Positions 31,901 to 39,664 of a DNA stretch of 64,000 nt are shown here, in pieces. The DNA is from Streptomyces ambofaciens ATCC 23877 (GTDB taxonomy: Bacteria > Actinomycetota > Actinomycetes > Streptomycetales > Streptomycetaceae), in assembly GCF_001267885.1 (NCBI RefSeq), contig NZ_CP012382.1, forward strand, positions 372,001-436,000, read 5' to 3'. The position numbers and the translations under genes are program-made. Position 1 is the stretch's first letter, and every line of letters starts with the position of its first letter. The notes beneath the pieces are model-generated. The model made no database searches, had not been told where the DNA came from, and was given only the letters and a program-made list of their open reading frames with translations.

Positions 31901-32478
31901 TCCTGAGCGGTGAACTGTCCGCCACTGAGGAAGGCGCGCAACGCGAAGTCGGAAGCGGACTCCAGCGCGGCGGTCGCCTCACGCTTCACGGCACGACCAC
32001 CGTGGGCCATGACCGTGGTCACGGCCACCTCGAGGTCCTCGCGCACCGCGGTCTGGAAACCGCCCTTGAGGAAGGCCTCGACCGCCGCCGTTCCGCCGGA
32101 CAGCGCCATGCCGATACCGTCGCGCGTCGCCCTCCCCGCCGTGACCAGGGACTGCGTGAGCGTGAACCTGTTGTCCTCGGCCCGGGCCGCGGGCAGCTTC
32201 TCGTCGAGGAACGCCCTCACGTCCGCGGCACTGCCCACCAGTGCGGCGGCCGCGGCGGTGCGTACGGCACGGCCGCCCGTCCGGTACGCCCAGACCACCT
32301 TGCCGCGGTCGGTGTCCGGCAGCCCGGATCCCTCGGGCACCGAGTCGGTGCCGGCCGCGCTCGCCGCGTACGCGGGGCGGGTGAGGACCGTGCAGTTCGG
32401 CAGCGCGCAACCGGCTGCCACCCCGACGAAGGCGGCGAGCATCTGACGTCTGCTGAACTGTCGTGACCGCTGTGCCAT
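28951..32478 (-). CDS. Tat-exported ALF-repeat protein with an alanine-rich coiled coil
   Basis: 1175 residues from ATG 32478 (GGAGAAGGG upstream). N-terminus: MAQRSRQFSRRQMLAAFVGVAAGC, a twin-arginine signal ending in a lipobox-like AAGC. Residues 60-260 carry ALF repeats (e.g. AAAALVGSAADVRAFLDEKLP, ALSGGTAAVEAFLKGG, ALESASDFALRAFLSGG); a second ALF block lies near 640-830. Between and after are long Ala/Lys/Glu heptad-like helices. The last 190 residues are a distinct globular domain (from PIDPDKNGLPEGAESCLTPFGDP to IEFDVTLGP) rich in Tyr, Trp and Gly. The plan (export signal, repeats, variable C-terminus, small lipoprotein behind) resembles polymorphic toxins; the C-terminal domain is unrecognised. 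The open frame runs 65 codons upstream into a pseudogene. Confidence 0.87.
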   Translation of the reverse strand: MAQRSRQFSRRQMLAAFVGVAAGCALPNCTVLTRPAYAASAAGTDSVPEGSGLPDTDRGKVVWAYRTGGRAVRTAAAAALVGSAADVRAFLDEKLPAARAEDNRFTLTQSLVTAGRATRDGIGMALSGGTAAVEAFLKGGFQTAVREDLEVAVTTVMAHGGRAVKREATAALESASDFALRAFLSGGQFTAQEEDERVQVTSILVTASPQVREYAERALDDGSPRAMRWFLETGQYIARARDEETATIQQLVKAVEAEGRRAGRKTDEAVELSQQAVKAAEKAKEAALEAKAEAEAAEQDVQRSARAANKAAQAARGAAAAAATAVSASRTAQAAAQRSVAAAQAAAAAAAAGGRAAARAYRAAIGASKDAAMADAARQAAAAATAMVKLVRTVALKADLAAMAADAADAAGAAAAGSAVNAAAAARASADAAVASGAAQSQAAAAQREAAVAEAAAARATQAASRSRTLAGQAATAARAARDAANSAADHAEKAAAAAVEAANHAGKAVDYANRSTTAANAAVEAANKAADAVDKARAVEQTAREAEVARLAEETDEAIARARLEASAEADQLERFNRERTQEARLSEELLALIGSAEAALRDGNTAEAVAAGRRAAVQLIERAGTWTREAAEFALAGSDEDVVHWIDADRVIALQQDNVENVAAAAAISTKDVALAAVEALKTEDAAKIRTFLEGGAIEAAKEDNRVEVTTLLADDTTGPAVRRAAEAALEKGTAEALHVFLHVERATAVREDDRVKATTLLANGGPYVKAAAKIALEGDTHMLRQFIGTTQYEFARIDHDHATHISAIRAAIAGAAKIAQEALEDAARASEAAALARDAADKAIEWADRAKGYAADAKLSAEEARKNAEAAEGSEADAARSAETARQAAAAARKASSVARHAATRAVRSAGIAANYAADAAASATAARKASLAAGEDANAAARAALEAKVLVIQAAIREAIQNALDNATVPIDPDKNGLPEGAESCLTPFGDPIESGNSTNPWELGWSWLTGKGPRSQCFGPGDEFTSLYRDHKFTKEVIAFFASRTQGGDYELGHTYMYDYQLGGFDGAGKYLQDYGTLSTAGLTGNLAYTFLGSHYVRMTPIRKNADGSVVWRYTAFNESDIESATHPPVIGYTDWWSDTVGSFVDKVVGDSGPLSPKTQVIEFDVTLGP

Positions 32479-32505
32479 CACGATTCCCTTCTCCTGCGCT
32501 GATCC

Positions 32506-32696
32506 CGGCCAGGACGTGCTCCCGGCCGTCGACGGACTGTCGTAGTCGGTGGTCCGCACCCGGTGCACCGAGTCGGACTCCAGGCTCAGGAAGCACTGCG
32601 CGGCCGAGGGCAGGCCTTCACCGCCCGCGTCGGGGCACCGGCGGCGGCCGCGGTGCCCGGAACGCGCGCCCAAGTGCCGCGTGGCTTCCTCACAGT
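32506..32696 (-). pseudogene. Decayed copy of the small secreted protein gene
   Basis: Three blocks match the gene at 27724-28221 in order with internal deletions: 32506-32540 (CCAGGACGTGCTCCCGGCC), 32551-32594 (GTGCACCGA...CTCAGGAAGC) and 32634-32696 (gene start). The start codon is lost: where copy A has CAT (ATG on the minus strand), this copy has CCT. It now lies in the 5' untranslated part of the ALF gene. Confidence 0.75.
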
Positions 32697-32890
32697 CCTA
32701 GAAGTCGACAACCGACAGGAGCCGACCGGAGAAGTTCTCCACCGCCCCCTGCGGTTCAAGTCCCTTATGGAAGCGGGGCGCGGCGGGCGCGTCCAATTCA
32801 GAAATCGGGCAGAAGTCGGGCATCCCCCGGGCGGCTGTCGTGATGTGTGTCACCCGCGGAAATGGTTGTAGCGATCTCGATAAAGAATCG
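32634..32890. repeat. Direct repeat copy B upstream of the ALF gene
   Basis: Matches 28164-28420. It probably supplies the promoter of the ALF-lipoprotein operon, leaving a leader of several hundred bases. The duplicated core keeps a Crp-like site. Confidence 0.88.
32840..32853 (-). promoter_or_regulatory. Crp-like palindrome GTGATGTGTGTCAC
   Basis: GTG-N6-GNCAC match in repeat copy B, about 360 bp upstream of the ALF start. Confidence 0.5.
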
Positions 32891-32962
32891 GTTCCGGTAC
32901 CGCCCGGCACGATGACTTCGAAGACGGGGGAATGCTTGGCCGGCCCTTTTCAGCGGCAGAGT

Positions 32963-34480
32963 TCATGGTCGTGGTATCAGATCCGACATCACGTCGAACG
33001 GCAGCGAGGAATTGGCCGCTGCCGCCTCCACCACCCGCCAGTCGGCGTCATTGAGCAGTTCTTCGGTGACCGACGGTGGAAGGGCCGCATGGCCTGCCGC
33101 CACCGGCCTCGCCCGGGCGTCGGCCAGACAGGCGAGCAACGCCGGTGGCGACGCGTTGCGATGGCCGGCGATCACGCGGAGCGCCCTCGGCACCGGGGGC
33201 CCCTGCCGGGTCAGGGCCTCCAGAAGTGCCGGGGTCGCATCCGGATTGGCTGCCACCTGAGCGGCGACCCGGGCTCCGTGCCGTGCGAGCATGGCGCGCA
33301 GTCGGCCCTCCGAGAGGCCCGGGTGCGGGGCGATGGACTTGACCACCTTCGCGTCGGAGTCGGCAGCCAGCGCGTCCCGTAGGACGGGCGACAGGTCACG
33401 TCGCTGGGCCACGAGCATCCGAGCGGCCGGGTTCGGTGACGCGGCCAGCTTCTCGACCTCGTCGGGGGATGCGGAGGCGATCCGCGGCAGCAGAGTGGCG
33501 CCGATCCTGGTGGCGCGGGCCAGGTCGGTCAGTACCTCGAGCGGGACCAGTGGGTTGTGGGCGAGCCTGCGCCGCACTTCGTGGTCACGGTCGCTGGCCA
33601 GTACGCGGACCAGGGCCTCGTCGATCGCGGGATTCCCGGCGAGGTCGGCTCGGACACCGGGGTTCGGGTCCGACGCGAGCCGAGCGCACACCTTTGGCGG
33701 CAGATCGGGGCGCGCGGCGAGCGCCCAGCGCAGCAGCAGCGAGGGATGTTCCACGAAGCTCAGGACGGCCTGGGTGGGTGTGGCCGGATTCCGAAGGGCC
33801 ATCCGCTGCGTCTCGTGCGTGCTGGACTCGTGGGAGCCCGCGCAGGAGGCTCCGGACGGCAGGGCGCAGTCGGGGCGCGAGCATTGCGGATCGTGCGTGA
33901 ACGGGACCTGCTCACGTTCGCAGACAAGACACCGCTGCGCGGGAGGCAGCCCCTCGCCGGTGAGCAGCGCCGCCAGTACGGCCGGTGGCGTCGCCTCGTT
34001 GGCCGCCACGGCCCGGCGGACCTCGGCGTGCGGATGCCCGGCGAGTCGAGTGGCCGTCTCCGGTGATGTCCACGACGCCAACTCCGCGACGACCCTGACG
34101 TCCGGGTCGGTGGCCAGGATCTCCACCACGTCGGGCGGCAGGCCGGGACAGGCGGCGAGCTTCTCCCGGCGCTCGACGTCCGGGGCCTCCGCGAGGACGC
34201 GCGTCCACTCCTCGCGTCCGGCGCACTCGGCCAGCAGGGCGAGCGCGACGTCCGGTCGCGTCGCGGGATCGACGTCGTCGGCGGTCAGCAGGCCCGCGTA
34301 CGCGAGCGGCACGGCGCTTTCCTCGACGCGTGCGGCGAGGGCCACCGCTTGCGCGCGGCTGAGATCCGTCCGCTGTGCCAGCTCCACGGCGATGTCGGCG
34401 TCCGCGACCGCGATCAGCCGGTCGACCAGCTCGGACGGCAGACTCCCGTTGGCGGCCAGCCCGCACAGAACGTGATGCAC
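32963..34480 (-). CDS. Variant leucine-rich-repeat (LRV/HEAT-like) protein with a cysteine cluster
   Basis: 505 residues from GTG 34480 (AGGATGG upstream); a TTG seven codons earlier is the other candidate. Helical repeats of about 24 residues run throughout, with the pattern LAxxPxxPxxVLxxLAxDxdxxVRxxLAxNP (e.g. LAAHPGLSEGRLRAMLARHGARV, HNPLVPLEVLTDLARATR). Near residues 190-220 sits CLVCEREQVPFTHDPQCSRPDC..C, five cysteines as in the iron-sulfur or zinc module of some LRV proteins. No signal peptide. The role is unknown; a binding scaffold is likely. It is upstream of and co-directional with the ALF gene. Confidence 0.78.
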   Translation of the reverse strand: MHHVLCGLAANGSLPSELVDRLIAVADADIAVELAQRTDLSRAQAVALAARVEESAVPLAYAGLLTADDVDPATRPDVALALLAECAGREEWTRVLAEAPDVERREKLAACPGLPPDVVEILATDPDVRVVAELASWTSPETATRLAGHPHAEVRRAVAANEATPPAVLAALLTGEGLPPAQRCLVCEREQVPFTHDPQCSRPDCALPSGASCAGSHESSTHETQRMALRNPATPTQAVLSFVEHPSLLLRWALAARPDLPPKVCARLASDPNPGVRADLAGNPAIDEALVRVLASDRDHEVRRRLAHNPLVPLEVLTDLARATRIGATLLPRIASASPDEVEKLAASPNPAARMLVAQRRDLSPVLRDALAADSDAKVVKSIAPHPGLSEGRLRAMLARHGARVAAQVAANPDATPALLEALTRQGPPVPRALRVIAGHRNASPPALLACLADARARPVAAGHAALPPSVTEELLNDADWRVVEAAAANSSLPFDVMSDLIPRP

Positions 34481-34633
34481 GACGCCATCCTGCCGCAAGC
34501 GGGGCCCGATGCCGCCCGGGTTTTCGACGGATCACCATGCCGGTGCCGCCTCGCGCGTCCGTTGTCAGGTCGCGTCCGCCGTGCTCGTCGTGCGGGAGCG
34601 ATGAGTTCCGGCGGCGGATCCGGTCTGCACTGC

Positions 34634-35251
34634 ATGACGCGCATCATCGCCGACATCTCCGTCTCCCTCGACGGCTTCGTCACCGGACCCGATCCCGGCC
34701 CGGACAACGGTCTGGGCACCGGCGGCGAAGCCCTCCACCTCTGGGCGTTCTCCGGCGACCCCGACGACCGCCGGGTCCTGCGTGAGGCGACGGCCCGCTC
34801 GGGCGCCGTCGTCCTCGGGCGCCGGCTCTTCGACGTCGTGGACGGGCCGAAGGGCTGGGACGACACGTCCGGCTACGGCGCGGGCGAGGTCGGCAGACCC
34901 GCTTTCGTCGTCGTGACGAGCTCGCCACCGGAGTCGGTGCGGACGGCCGACCTCGACTGGACGTTCGTCACCACCGGTCTCCGCGACGCCGTCACCGCCG
35001 CGCGCGAGCGGGCCGAGGCTGCGGCGCGTGTGCGCGGTGAGGACCGCGACGTCATCCTCATGGGCGGCGGCGCCACGGTCGGCTCGGCACTCGAGGCCGG
35101 GCTGGTCGACGCGCTGACGCTGCACCTGGCGCCCGTCGTGCTGGGCGGCGGAACCCCGCTGTTCACCGGCGGGACGCCCCGCACGCTGGTGCAGCGGAGC
35201 GTGGTGTCGACGTCGACCGTGACGCACCTGACGTACGACGTCCTGCGGTGA
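34634..35251 (+). CDS. DHFR/RibD-like reductase family protein
   Basis: 205 residues of the RibD C-terminal/dihydrofolate reductase superfamily: MTRIIADISVSLDGFVTGPD, GAVVLGRRLFDVV, and the NADPH loop DVILMGGGATVGSALEAGLVDALTLHLAPVVLGGGTPLF. This family often catalyses unspecified NADPH reductions. ATG 34634 is chosen by alignment; ATG 34601 in frame has GGGAG close by. Its stop overlaps the following gene. Confidence 0.85.
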   Translation: MTRIIADISVSLDGFVTGPDPGPDNGLGTGGEALHLWAFSGDPDDRRVLREATARSGAVVLGRRLFDVVDGPKGWDDTSGYGAGEVGRPAFVVVTSSPPESVRTADLDWTFVTTGLRDAVTAARERAEAAARVRGEDRDVILMGGGATVGSALEAGLVDALTLHLAPVVLGGGTPLFTGGTPRTLVQRSVVSTSTVTHLTYDVLR

Positions 35252-36099
35252 CCCCAATGACCACGGTGGACGCCAACGGAATCGTGTCGGGCATCGAGTC
35301 GTTCGGTGACAGCGACGCGCCACTCGTCCTGCTCGCGGGCGCACCGACCATGCTCTCCTGGCCGGACGCGCTGTGCGAGCGCCTGGCCGCCGGCGGGCGC
35401 CGCGTGGTGCGCTACGACCTGCGCGACAGCGGGGCTTCGACGGCGACGGACCCGCAGGCGCCCCCTTACGGCCTGCGAGACCTCGCCGCCGACGCCGCGG
35501 CCCTGGCCGACACGCTCGGCGGGGGGCCCGCGCACCTCGCGGGGATCGGCGTCGGCGGGATGGTCGCCCAGGTGGCCGTACTCGACCATCCCGAGGCGTT
35601 CTCGGCCCTCACGCTGGTCGGCACCCGCGCGGTCGCCCCGGGCCCGCCCGACGACGACCTGCCCGACCATGACCGGGCGACGATGAACCGGCTGTTCGCG
35701 CGTCCGATGCCGGACTGGACCGATCGCGAGGCGGTCGCGGAGTTCGCGGCCGCCGGCGCGGCCATCCTCGGTGATGACCCCGTCACCGCGCGCACGGTCG
35801 CCGCGCGCATCTGGGACCGCACGCCCGGCACCGCACCCGCGGTCCACAGGGCGAACCAGATGGGCATGGTGTTCTCACGGCTCGACTGCACACCCCGCTG
35901 GCGCGAGCGCCTGCCCGAGATCGACGTTCCCACGCTCGTCGTCCACGGCCGCCGCGACCCGTTCTTCCCCGTGGGCAACGGCGAGGCGATCGCTCGCGAG
36001 ATTCCGGGGGCACGGCTGCTGGTCCTCCCGGAGGCCGCCACCGCGATCCCCGACGCGGCGGTCGGCGAGGTCACCGAGGTGATGCTCGGGCTCGGCTGA
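35248..36099 (+). CDS. Alpha/beta-hydrolase-fold protein lacking the nucleophile
   Basis: 283 residues, RdmC/aklanonate-esterase-like. GTG 35248 overlaps the upstream stop (GTGA); ATG 35257 is also possible. The nucleophile elbow, normally GHSMGG, reads GIGVGG, so the serine is glycine; the late histidine motif reads PEAATAI without GH. The acid site HGRRDPFFP and the oxyanion region remain. It is therefore probably non-hydrolytic, or it uses the fold for binding. Cotranslated with the DHFR-like reductase, so they may act together. Confidence 0.8.
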   Translation: MTPMTTVDANGIVSGIESFGDSDAPLVLLAGAPTMLSWPDALCERLAAGGRRVVRYDLRDSGASTATDPQAPPYGLRDLAADAAALADTLGGGPAHLAGIGVGGMVAQVAVLDHPEAFSALTLVGTRAVAPGPPDDDLPDHDRATMNRLFARPMPDWTDREAVAEFAAAGAAILGDDPVTARTVAARIWDRTPGTAPAVHRANQMGMVFSRLDCTPRWRERLPEIDVPTLVVHGRRDPFFPVGNGEAIAREIPGARLLVLPEAATAIPDAAVGEVTEVMLGLG

Positions 36100-36158
36100 A
36101 CCGGTGCGCCCCGCACGCCGCCGGGCCCTCGCGCAGGCCACCGCACGCGGGGTGGGTG

Positions 36159-37148
36159 TCAGGGCAGCGGCTTGTGCGCGAACACCCACCGGTTCCCCTC
36201 CAGCGCGTCGTTCGGCTCGGGGAGGGGGCCGCGGCCGTGCCGGTGGGTGAAGTCGAAGGGGGTGTGCACCGAGGCGGACCAGCCCTTGGCCCTCAGGTCG
36301 CCCGCGGAGTCGGGGCGCGGCCCTTTGTCGAAGAGGTCGAGCAGGTCGATGCCGATCCGCTCCCGCGTCGCCGTGTAGATCGCGCTGTCCCGGTACGCCA
36401 GCAGATCCTTCTCCAGCTTGGCCTCGAAGGCCAGCGCGCTGCCACCGGTGGTCAGCAGGTCCACCGTGTCGATGAGATACGTCTCGGCGCGGCTCGGCAG
36501 GTAGAAGAGCAGCCCCTCGGCCAGCCAGACGCTCGGCGCGGACGGGTCGAAGCCTGCGGTGGTCAGCGCGGTGACCCAGTCGGCGCGCAGGTCGACCGGT
36601 ACGGCGAGGCGCCGTACCCTCGGGACGGCCGACAGGCCGGTGAGTACCCGGTGCTTGAACGCCAGCACGCCCGCCCTGTCGATCTCGAAGAGCACGCAGT
36701 CGGGCGGCCACTCCAGCCGGAAGGCACGGGTGTCCAGCCCCGCGCCCAGCAGGACGACCTGCCGGGCGTCGCCGCTGACCGACCGGAGGAGGAAGTCGTC
36801 GAGGACCCTGGTCCGCAGGCCGAAGTACCGGGCGAACCGTCCCCACAGCGGATCGGCGTCTCCGTCCGGGACCCCGTCCAGGCGCACCGGCCAGTCCGCG
36901 CACACCGGGGCGGCGCGTGTGAAGTGCTCCGCGTAGACGTCCTGCGCCAGGCTGTCGTGGCGGTGGGTCTCGATCGTCCGGGCCGCGGCGACCAGGAGGG
37001 CGGTCAGCCCCACTCCCCCGTCCACGCCTTCCCCGTCCGTGTGCCGCGGCGCCGTGCCGGCGCTGCCTCCTCCGTCGGCCGGAGCGGGGACCGTGCGGTG
37101 CCCGTTCGTCCGGCGCGGTGAGTCCGCGGTACCGCGTGCCTCTGTCAT
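36159..37148 (-). CDS. Leucine carboxyl methyltransferase-family (Ppm1/Tcmp) SAM methyltransferase
   Basis: 329 residues. After a disordered 50-residue N-terminus rich in G, T and P, the domain shows RTRVLDDFLLRS, VVLLGAGLDTRAFRLEWP (SAM loop), FEIDRAGVLAFKHRVL, and WLAEGLLFYLPSRAETYLIDTV, typical of the LCM-like family often found in secondary-metabolite gene sets that methylate carboxylates or hydroxyls. ATG 37148 overlaps the ADH stop (ATGA). Last gene of a four-gene operon. Confidence 0.87.
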   Translation of the reverse strand: MTEARGTADSPRRTNGHRTVPAPADGGGSAGTAPRHTDGEGVDGGVGLTALLVAAARTIETHRHDSLAQDVYAEHFTRAAPVCADWPVRLDGVPDGDADPLWGRFARYFGLRTRVLDDFLLRSVSGDARQVVLLGAGLDTRAFRLEWPPDCVLFEIDRAGVLAFKHRVLTGLSAVPRVRRLAVPVDLRADWVTALTTAGFDPSAPSVWLAEGLLFYLPSRAETYLIDTVDLLTTGGSALAFEAKLEKDLLAYRDSAIYTATRERIGIDLLDLFDKGPRPDSAGDLRAKGWSASVHTPFDFTHRHGRGPLPEPNDALEGNRWVFAHKPLP

Positions 37149-38251
37149 CGGCTTCTTTCCTCCGGGAGCAGGACGGGTTTCACCACGCGGCCCGCCTCGC
37201 AGTCGCGTTCGGCCTCGTTGATGTCGGCCAGCGGGTAGGTGCGGATCAGTTGGTCGAAGGGGAAGAGACCGGCCTGCCACAGTCCGGTCAGCCGGGGTAT
37301 CAGTACTCCGGGCACGGCGTCGCCTTCGCAGATGTGGCGGATGCCGCGGCCTCGGTCCAGTGTTCCCGGTGCGAGCGGCAGGTCGGTGTGGAGTCGTGCC
37401 ACCAGGCCGAGAACGCCCCTGGGGCGAAGAGCGCGCAGCGCGTCGTTGACGAGCGGGGGCGAGGCCGTGGTGTCCAGCGCGTACTGCGCTCCCCCGTCGG
37501 TCAACCGCCGGATCCGTTCCGGCAGCCCGGTCGTCGCGGCAGACAGCGGGATCGCGCCGAACCGTTCGGCCAGGGCCAGCCGTTCGGGGAGCCGGTCGAC
37601 GGCGACGGTCAACGTGCCGGTGGCGGTGGCCGCCATCACCGCGGCCAGGCCCACCGCTCCCGCGCCGAAGACCGCGAGGGTGTCGCCGGGGCCGGCGCCG
37701 AAGCTGTTGAGGACGGCTCCGGCGCCCGTGAGGAAGCCGCAGCCGAGCGGGCCGAGCAGCTCGAGGGGCAGTGCGGTGTCGACCCGCACGGCGTTGCGCG
37801 CCGGGACCAGCGCGTACGCGGCGAACGAGGACTGGCCGAACCAGCGGGGGGCCATGGCCTCTCCGGCCGCGTCGGTGAGGTGCGGCGGATCCTCGCTGCG
37901 CCCGCCGAAGAGGTTGAGGGAGGCGAAGGAGTCGCAGTAGGCGGGAGCGGCACTGCGGCAGTTGCGGCAGTGACCGCAGGAGTCGAAACTCAGCACGACG
38001 TGGTCGCCGACGCCGATCGCGGCGTCGGGACCGCCGCCCGTGCGCACCACGACCCCGGCGCCCTCGTGGCCGAGCACCGCCGGCAGCGGGCTGCGGCCGG
38101 CCGACCGCCGGACCGCGAGATCGGTCCGGCACATTCCGCAGCCGGCGATCTCGACCAGCACCTCGCCGACGGCTGGTTCCGTGCGCAGGGTCATCTCCTC
38201 GACGGTGAAGGGGCCCTCGTACGAGCGCAGTACGGCCGCCTGGATCCTCAT
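37145..38251 (-). CDS. Zinc-dependent medium-chain alcohol dehydrogenase
   Basis: 368 residues, class III/benzyl-alcohol-dehydrogenase-like. Catalytic zinc: GCGMCRTD and GHEGAG; structural zinc: SCGHCRNCRSAAPAYC (four cysteines); cofactor loop VFGAGAVGLAAVMAA. It should oxidise a primary alcohol with NAD+. ATG 38251 overlaps the ALDH stop by four bases. In this operon it could oxidise a hydroxymethyl group made by the MfnB-like synthase pathway. Confidence 0.88.
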   Translation of the reverse strand: MRIQAAVLRSYEGPFTVEEMTLRTEPAVGEVLVEIAGCGMCRTDLAVRRSAGRSPLPAVLGHEGAGVVVRTGGGPDAAIGVGDHVVLSFDSCGHCRNCRSAAPAYCDSFASLNLFGGRSEDPPHLTDAAGEAMAPRWFGQSSFAAYALVPARNAVRVDTALPLELLGPLGCGFLTGAGAVLNSFGAGPGDTLAVFGAGAVGLAAVMAATATGTLTVAVDRLPERLALAERFGAIPLSAATTGLPERIRRLTDGGAQYALDTTASPPLVNDALRALRPRGVLGLVARLHTDLPLAPGTLDRGRGIRHICEGDAVPGVLIPRLTGLWQAGLFPFDQLIRTYPLADINEAERDCEAGRVVKPVLLPEERSR

Positions 38252-39657
38252 CCCTGTTCCCCCTGCGGGCGGTGGACGACGAACGGCCGGAGATTGCCGT
38301 ACAGCCCCCACGGTCCGCCCGCCACGCCGACACCGCTGTGGTGGGCGCCCGCGAAGGGCTGGGCGAGGGACAGTTCGGCGTGGTGGTTGATCCACGCCGT
38401 GCCGCACTCGAGCCGGTCGGCCACCGCCTCGGCCCGGTCCAGGTCGGTGCCCCAGACCGATCCGCCCAGTCCGTAGCCGGTGCCGTTGGCCGCGTCGACG
38501 GCTTCGTCGAGGCTCCGGTACGGCAGCACCGGCAGGACCGGTCCGAACTGTTCCTCGGTCACCACCGGACTGCCGGGCGGTACGTCGGTGAGGATCGTGG
38601 GAGCGAAGAAGTACCCCGGCCCGTCCAGGCGGTGGCCGCCGGCCGCCGCTCGGGCACCGGCCGCCAGCGCCTGCTGCGTGACCAGTTCGACCCTGGCCAG
38701 CTGAGGGGCGTTGTTGACCGGGCCCAGCCGGGTCGCCGGGTCGAGGCCGGCCCCGACGGTGACCGTCCTCGCGCGGTGGGCGAGGGCTTCGACGAGCTCG
38801 GCGTGGAGCCGGGCCGGTGCGTAGACGCGTTTGACGGCCATGCAGACCTGCCCGCAGTTGCGGAAGGCGGCCCAGAACAGCCGGTCCGCGATCCGGTCCA
38901 CCTCGACGTCGTCCAGCAGGACGGCGGCGTCGTTGCCGCCCAGTTCCAGGGTGACCCGGGCGAGCGAGGCCGCCGCCGCCCGGGCGACGGCGCGTCCGGT
39001 GGGCACCGAACCGGTGAAGGTGACGTGGCGGATGCGCGGGTGTGAGGCGAGGCGGGCGCCGAGGGGCTCGCGGCCGGTGACGACGGTCAGGACGTCCTCG
39101 GGCAGGACGGCGGCGAGGACGGAGCCGAGCAGCCGGGTGGCCACCGGGGTGAACGGGGAGGGCTTGAGGACCATGGTGTTGCCCGCCGCGAGCGCGGGCG
39201 CGAACTTCGCCGCCGCGAGCTGGACGGGGAAGTTCCACGGCACGATCGCTGCGACGGGTCCGAGCGTGCGCCAGCGGATCTCGCTGTGCACGGGCCGTCC
39301 GTCGGTGATGCGCCGCGTCCTGGGAGCCAGGTCCGCGAAGTAGCGCAGGCGGGCGGCCGTACGGGCGATCTCCGCGTGGGACTCGGTCAGGGGTTTGCCC
39401 TGCTCGCGGGTGACCAACCGGGCCAACTCGTCGCCGGCCGTTTCCACGGCGTCGGCGGCCCTGTGCAACGCGGCGGTGCGGGCGGCGGGATCGGCGCGCC
39501 AGCCGTGCCAGGCGCGGTGTGCCCGGTCGACCACCGTGTCCAACTCGTCCGGCTGTTGGTCGGGGGCCTCCTCGAAGGTCTCCCCCGTGGCCGGGTCGAC
39601 GACGGGGATGCGCGCTGTCGGGCTTCCGGGGAAGCGGTCTGTGGCGGTGGTCGGCAT
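38248..39657 (-). CDS. NAD(P)-dependent aldehyde dehydrogenase
   Basis: 469 residues with all ALDH motifs: PWNFPVQ, FTGSVPTGRAV, catalytic glutamate in LELGGNDA, catalytic cysteine in NCGQVCMAVKRV, and EEQFGPVLPVL. ATG 39657 begins 8 bases after the MfnB stop. The predicted job is oxidation of an aromatic or aliphatic aldehyde to acid; the 5-formyl group of the furan made next door is an obvious candidate substrate. Confidence 0.9.
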   Translation of the reverse strand: MPTTATDRFPGSPTARIPVVDPATGETFEEAPDQQPDELDTVVDRAHRAWHGWRADPAARTAALHRAADAVETAGDELARLVTREQGKPLTESHAEIARTAARLRYFADLAPRTRRITDGRPVHSEIRWRTLGPVAAIVPWNFPVQLAAAKFAPALAAGNTMVLKPSPFTPVATRLLGSVLAAVLPEDVLTVVTGREPLGARLASHPRIRHVTFTGSVPTGRAVARAAAASLARVTLELGGNDAAVLLDDVEVDRIADRLFWAAFRNCGQVCMAVKRVYAPARLHAELVEALAHRARTVTVGAGLDPATRLGPVNNAPQLARVELVTQQALAAGARAAAGGHRLDGPGYFFAPTILTDVPPGSPVVTEEQFGPVLPVLPYRSLDEAVDAANGTGYGLGGSVWGTDLDRAEAVADRLECGTAWINHHAELSLAQPFAGAHHSGVGVAGGPWGLYGNLRPFVVHRPQGEQG

Positions 39658-39664
39658 GCGATGG

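Noticed and set aside
28894..32466. 1190-residue ORF opposite the ALF gene
   Set aside because: The minus-strand frame has ALF repeats and a Tat signal; the other is a complement artefact of Ala codons.
32698..32910. Conserved 70-residue ORF shared by both copies of the 257-bp repeat
   Set aside because: The similarity is explained by DNA duplication; no ribosome site and the frame only reflects the repeat.
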